This document shows positions 62,232-64,000 of a stretch of 64,000 nucleotides of DNA, one piece after another. The notes under the pieces are model-generated. The model was not told where the DNA came from. It did not search any database and saw nothing but the letters and a program-made list of their open reading frames with translations. Position 1 is the first letter of the stretch. The number at the start of each line of letters is the position of its first letter. The position numbers and the translations under genes are program-made. Origin of the DNA: Nodularia sp. LEGE 06071. Lineage in GTDB: Bacteria; Cyanobacteriota; Cyanobacteriia; Cyanobacteriales; Nostocaceae. The stretch is from NCBI RefSeq assembly GCF_015207755.1, contig NZ_JADEWH010000002.1, positions 248,001 to 312,000 on the forward strand, given 5' to 3'.

Positions 62232-64000
62232 ATGGTGAATTCTACCCTCGTTGCCACACTCTATGTCAATCCTCTCCAAGGCAATGATACCAATGCTGGT
62301 TCTCGGTCGAGTCCGTTTAAAAGTCTCACCCGTGCCTTAAAAGTCAGCAAAACATCCGTAATTATTCAGTTGACATCTGGGACTTATAGCGCAGCTAATG
62401 GTGAAGTGTTTCCCATCGTTATTTCTGCGGGGGTGACAGTCGTCGGGAACGAAGCGAACAAAGGTGCTGGGATTGTGATTTCGGGGAGTGGCGAGTATCA
62501 AACTTCCACCTTTGGTATCCAAAGTATGACATTACTGTTGCAAGGTAATGCCAGTTTCTTAGGTGTGACCGTCACTAACCCCATGCCGAAAGGTACAGGA
62601 ATCTGGATTGAATCGGCAGCAACCACAGTGGCTAATAATACTTTAATTAACTGCGGTCGAGAAGGGATATTTGTCAGTGGTACGGCTAAACCCGCCATTG
62701 TGGATAATGTGTTTCGGCAAAATGCCGCCAGTGGCTTGATGATGGCGCGTCACAGCAAGGGAGAAGTGTTGCGGAATGTATTTCAAAAAAACTCTTTGGG
62801 CATCGCTATCAGTGATTTTGCTGCCCCCTTGATTGCAGATAATACAATATCAGATAACAATGCCGCGATCGCTCTTTCTCGCAATGCTAGACCGGTGCTG
62901 CGTCATAATCGGATTACCAAAAATACCCAAGGCGGGATGTTAGTCAATGGTGACGCTATCCCTGATTTAGGTAATAATCAAGACGCGGCTGGCAATATTT
63001 TTGAGCAGAATGCCCTCTTCGATTTAGATAACTCCACATCACAGCCCCTCGTTTGTGCCGGTAATCAGTTGAATCCTACCCAAGTTAAAGGCAGGGTAGA
63101 TTTTATCGCTGTCCTCACAGATCATCCCCAACGCATCTCAGGTAGCAGCAGTATTTTTACTGATTTAGCTGGACATTGGACAGCAGAGTTTGTGGAAGCA
63201 TTGGTGAACACGGGAGCGATTAGCGGCTTTCCCAATGGCACTTTTGCCCCAGATGACCCGATAAATCGCGCTCAGTATGCGGCGATCATTGCCAAAACTT
63301 TTCAGTTACCCAGAATAAATACTGCTAGTAAATTTACAGATATCAACCCCAGATTTTGGGCAGCCTCAGCCATTTTCCAAACTGCGGAAATGGGTTTTAT
63401 TAGTGGTTTTCCCGATGGCACGTTTCGAGCCGAACAAAACTTGACAAAAGTACAGGCCATAGTATCTATAGTGAATGGCTTAAAACTCACAGGCGGCAAT
63501 CCCCAGGTGTTAAACGTGTACCGCGATCGCGCTCAAATTCCGACTTATGCCACTAATGCTGTCGCAGTAGCCACCCAAGCATTACTAGTGCTTAACTATC
63601 CCCAAAGAGACCAACTAGAACCTCTGCGCGATATAACTCGTGGTGAAGTAGCAACATTAATTTATCAAGCCTTGGTAGCCAGCAGTCAGGAAAAGGCGAT
63701 CGCCTCCCCCTATATTGTCAGCCCCGATGTGAATCTCCCCGGATTTACCGACATTAGCGGACATTGGGCCGAACCATTTATTCGGGGGTTAGCTAGCATG
63801 AATTTAACTCGTGGTTTTGCAGATGGTAGCTACCAGCCAAATAAACTGATGAATCGCGCCGAATATGCGGCTTTAGTAGCCGTGGCCTTTAATCCCCCAC
63901 CCAAACGCCCCGCACTGGAATTTACAGACGTATCCTCAGACTTTTGGGCTTATGAAGCCTTACAAATTGCTAGTAGAGGTGGCTTTGTCAGTGGATTTGG
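62232..64000 (+). CDS. DUF1565 plus SLH-repeat surface protein, 3' end cut by window edge
   Basis: At least 589 residues, still open at the window end. The N-terminal half (about 10-270) is a DUF1565-type parallel beta-helix with repeated N-T/N-x-I strands (GIWIESAATTVANNTLINC, PLIADNTISDNN, PVLRHNRITKN). It is followed by SLH domains: FTDLAGHWTAEFVEAL, GFPNGTFAPDDPINRAQYAAI, and further copies to the end (GHWAEPFIRGLASMNL, DFWAYEALQIASRGG). No signal peptide is visible at the first ATG. SLH domains bind peptidoglycan-linked polysaccharide, so it should be a cell-envelope protein. The tnpB element ends about 70 bases upstream, which may have changed its promoter. Confidence 0.88.
   Translation, partial: MVNSTLVATLYVNPLQGNDTNAGSRSSPFKSLTRALKVSKTSVIIQLTSGTYSAANGEVFPIVISAGVTVVGNEANKGAGIVISGSGEYQTSTFGIQSMTLLLQGNASFLGVTVTNPMPKGTGIWIESAATTVANNTLINCGREGIFVSGTAKPAIVDNVFRQNAASGLMMARHSKGEVLRNVFQKNSLGIAISDFAAPLIADNTISDNNAAIALSRNARPVLRHNRITKNTQGGMLVNGDAIPDLGNNQDAAGNIFEQNALFDLDNSTSQPLVCAGNQLNPTQVKGRVDFIAVLTDHPQRISGSSSIFTDLAGHWTAEFVEALVNTGAISGFPNGTFAPDDPINRAQYAAIIAKTFQLPRINTASKFTDINPRFWAASAIFQTAEMGFISGFPDGTFRAEQNLTKVQAIVSIVNGLKLTGGNPQVLNVYRDRAQIPTYATNAVAVATQALLVLNYPQRDQLEPLRDITRGEVATLIYQALVASSQEKAIASPYIVSPDVNLPGFTDISGHWAEPFIRGLASMNLTRGFADGSYQPNKLMNRAEYAALVAVAFNPPPKRPALEFTDVSSDFWAYEALQIASRGGFVSGF

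Overview
The window is chromosomal DNA from a filamentous, probably heterocyst- and hormogonium-forming cyanobacterium of the Nostocales (Nostoc, Anabaena, Nodularia or Calothrix relatives). The evidence is the many HIP1 octamers (GCGATCGC), tandem heptamer/octamer repeats between genes, a gltA-ndhA-ndhI-ndhG-ndhE block, a plastid-type lpdA, a PatA/CheY/CheW/MCP/CheA phototaxis/hormogonium-type cluster, an ethylene-receptor-like hybrid kinase and two STAND-type NTPases. No plasmid or prophage signature was seen. Both edges cut genes: a SNF2 helicase on the left and a DUF1565-SLH surface protein on the right.

Layout. 1-7.8 kb: RapA-like helicase, small membrane/YtxH/DUF948-like proteins, a TPM-domain protein, cobH, dapB and a Uma2 nuclease-like protein. 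7.9-10.3 kb: a near-consensus Zur box in front of a diverged CobW-like P-loop protein and two metallophosphoesterase-fold proteins whose metal ligands are altered. 10.4-12.2 kb: small hypothetical proteins and a palindromic MITE-like element. 12.4-19.9 kb: a five-gene chemotaxis-type operon on the minus strand. 20.3-22.5 kb: a frameshifted hsdS remnant, a perfect 22-bp hairpin and a three-gene cassette (STAS/HATPase, STAS-like DUF4325, PIN nuclease) that I regard as the best candidate for an undescribed system. 22.7-29.2 kb: tRNA-Leu(UAG), alr, an HNH nuclease, a DHH phosphoesterase, an orphan antitoxin-like gene, sixA and gltA.

29.8-33.7 kb: ndhAIGE and NAD kinase. 33.9-43 kb: a GT39-type glycosyltransferase, a DM13 lipoprotein, a DUF4079 membrane protein translationally coupled to a histidine kinase and, on the opposite strand, an ethylene-receptor-like hybrid kinase followed by a response regulator-kinase. 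43.5-48.4 kb: paired AAA_35 (STAND-like) NTPases, one with an HTH and the other with 14 WD40 repeats. 48.7-54.4 kb: hypothetical and hydrolase genes, a CAP-domain protein, a DUF192 lipoprotein, DUF2949, and a 146-bp MITE with an 11-bp target duplication. 54.4-60.4 kb: an aminotransferase, trpC, lpdA, a strongly structured gene-free stretch that looks like an RNA gene, and gatB. 60.8-62.2 kb: a tnpB-only IS200/IS605-type element with a visible omega-RNA end, inserted just upstream of the SLH protein gene.

Family assignments come from reading motifs by eye; no database search was run. Coordinates of starts were moved inward where the reading frame extends through repeats or lacks a plausible ribosome binding site.
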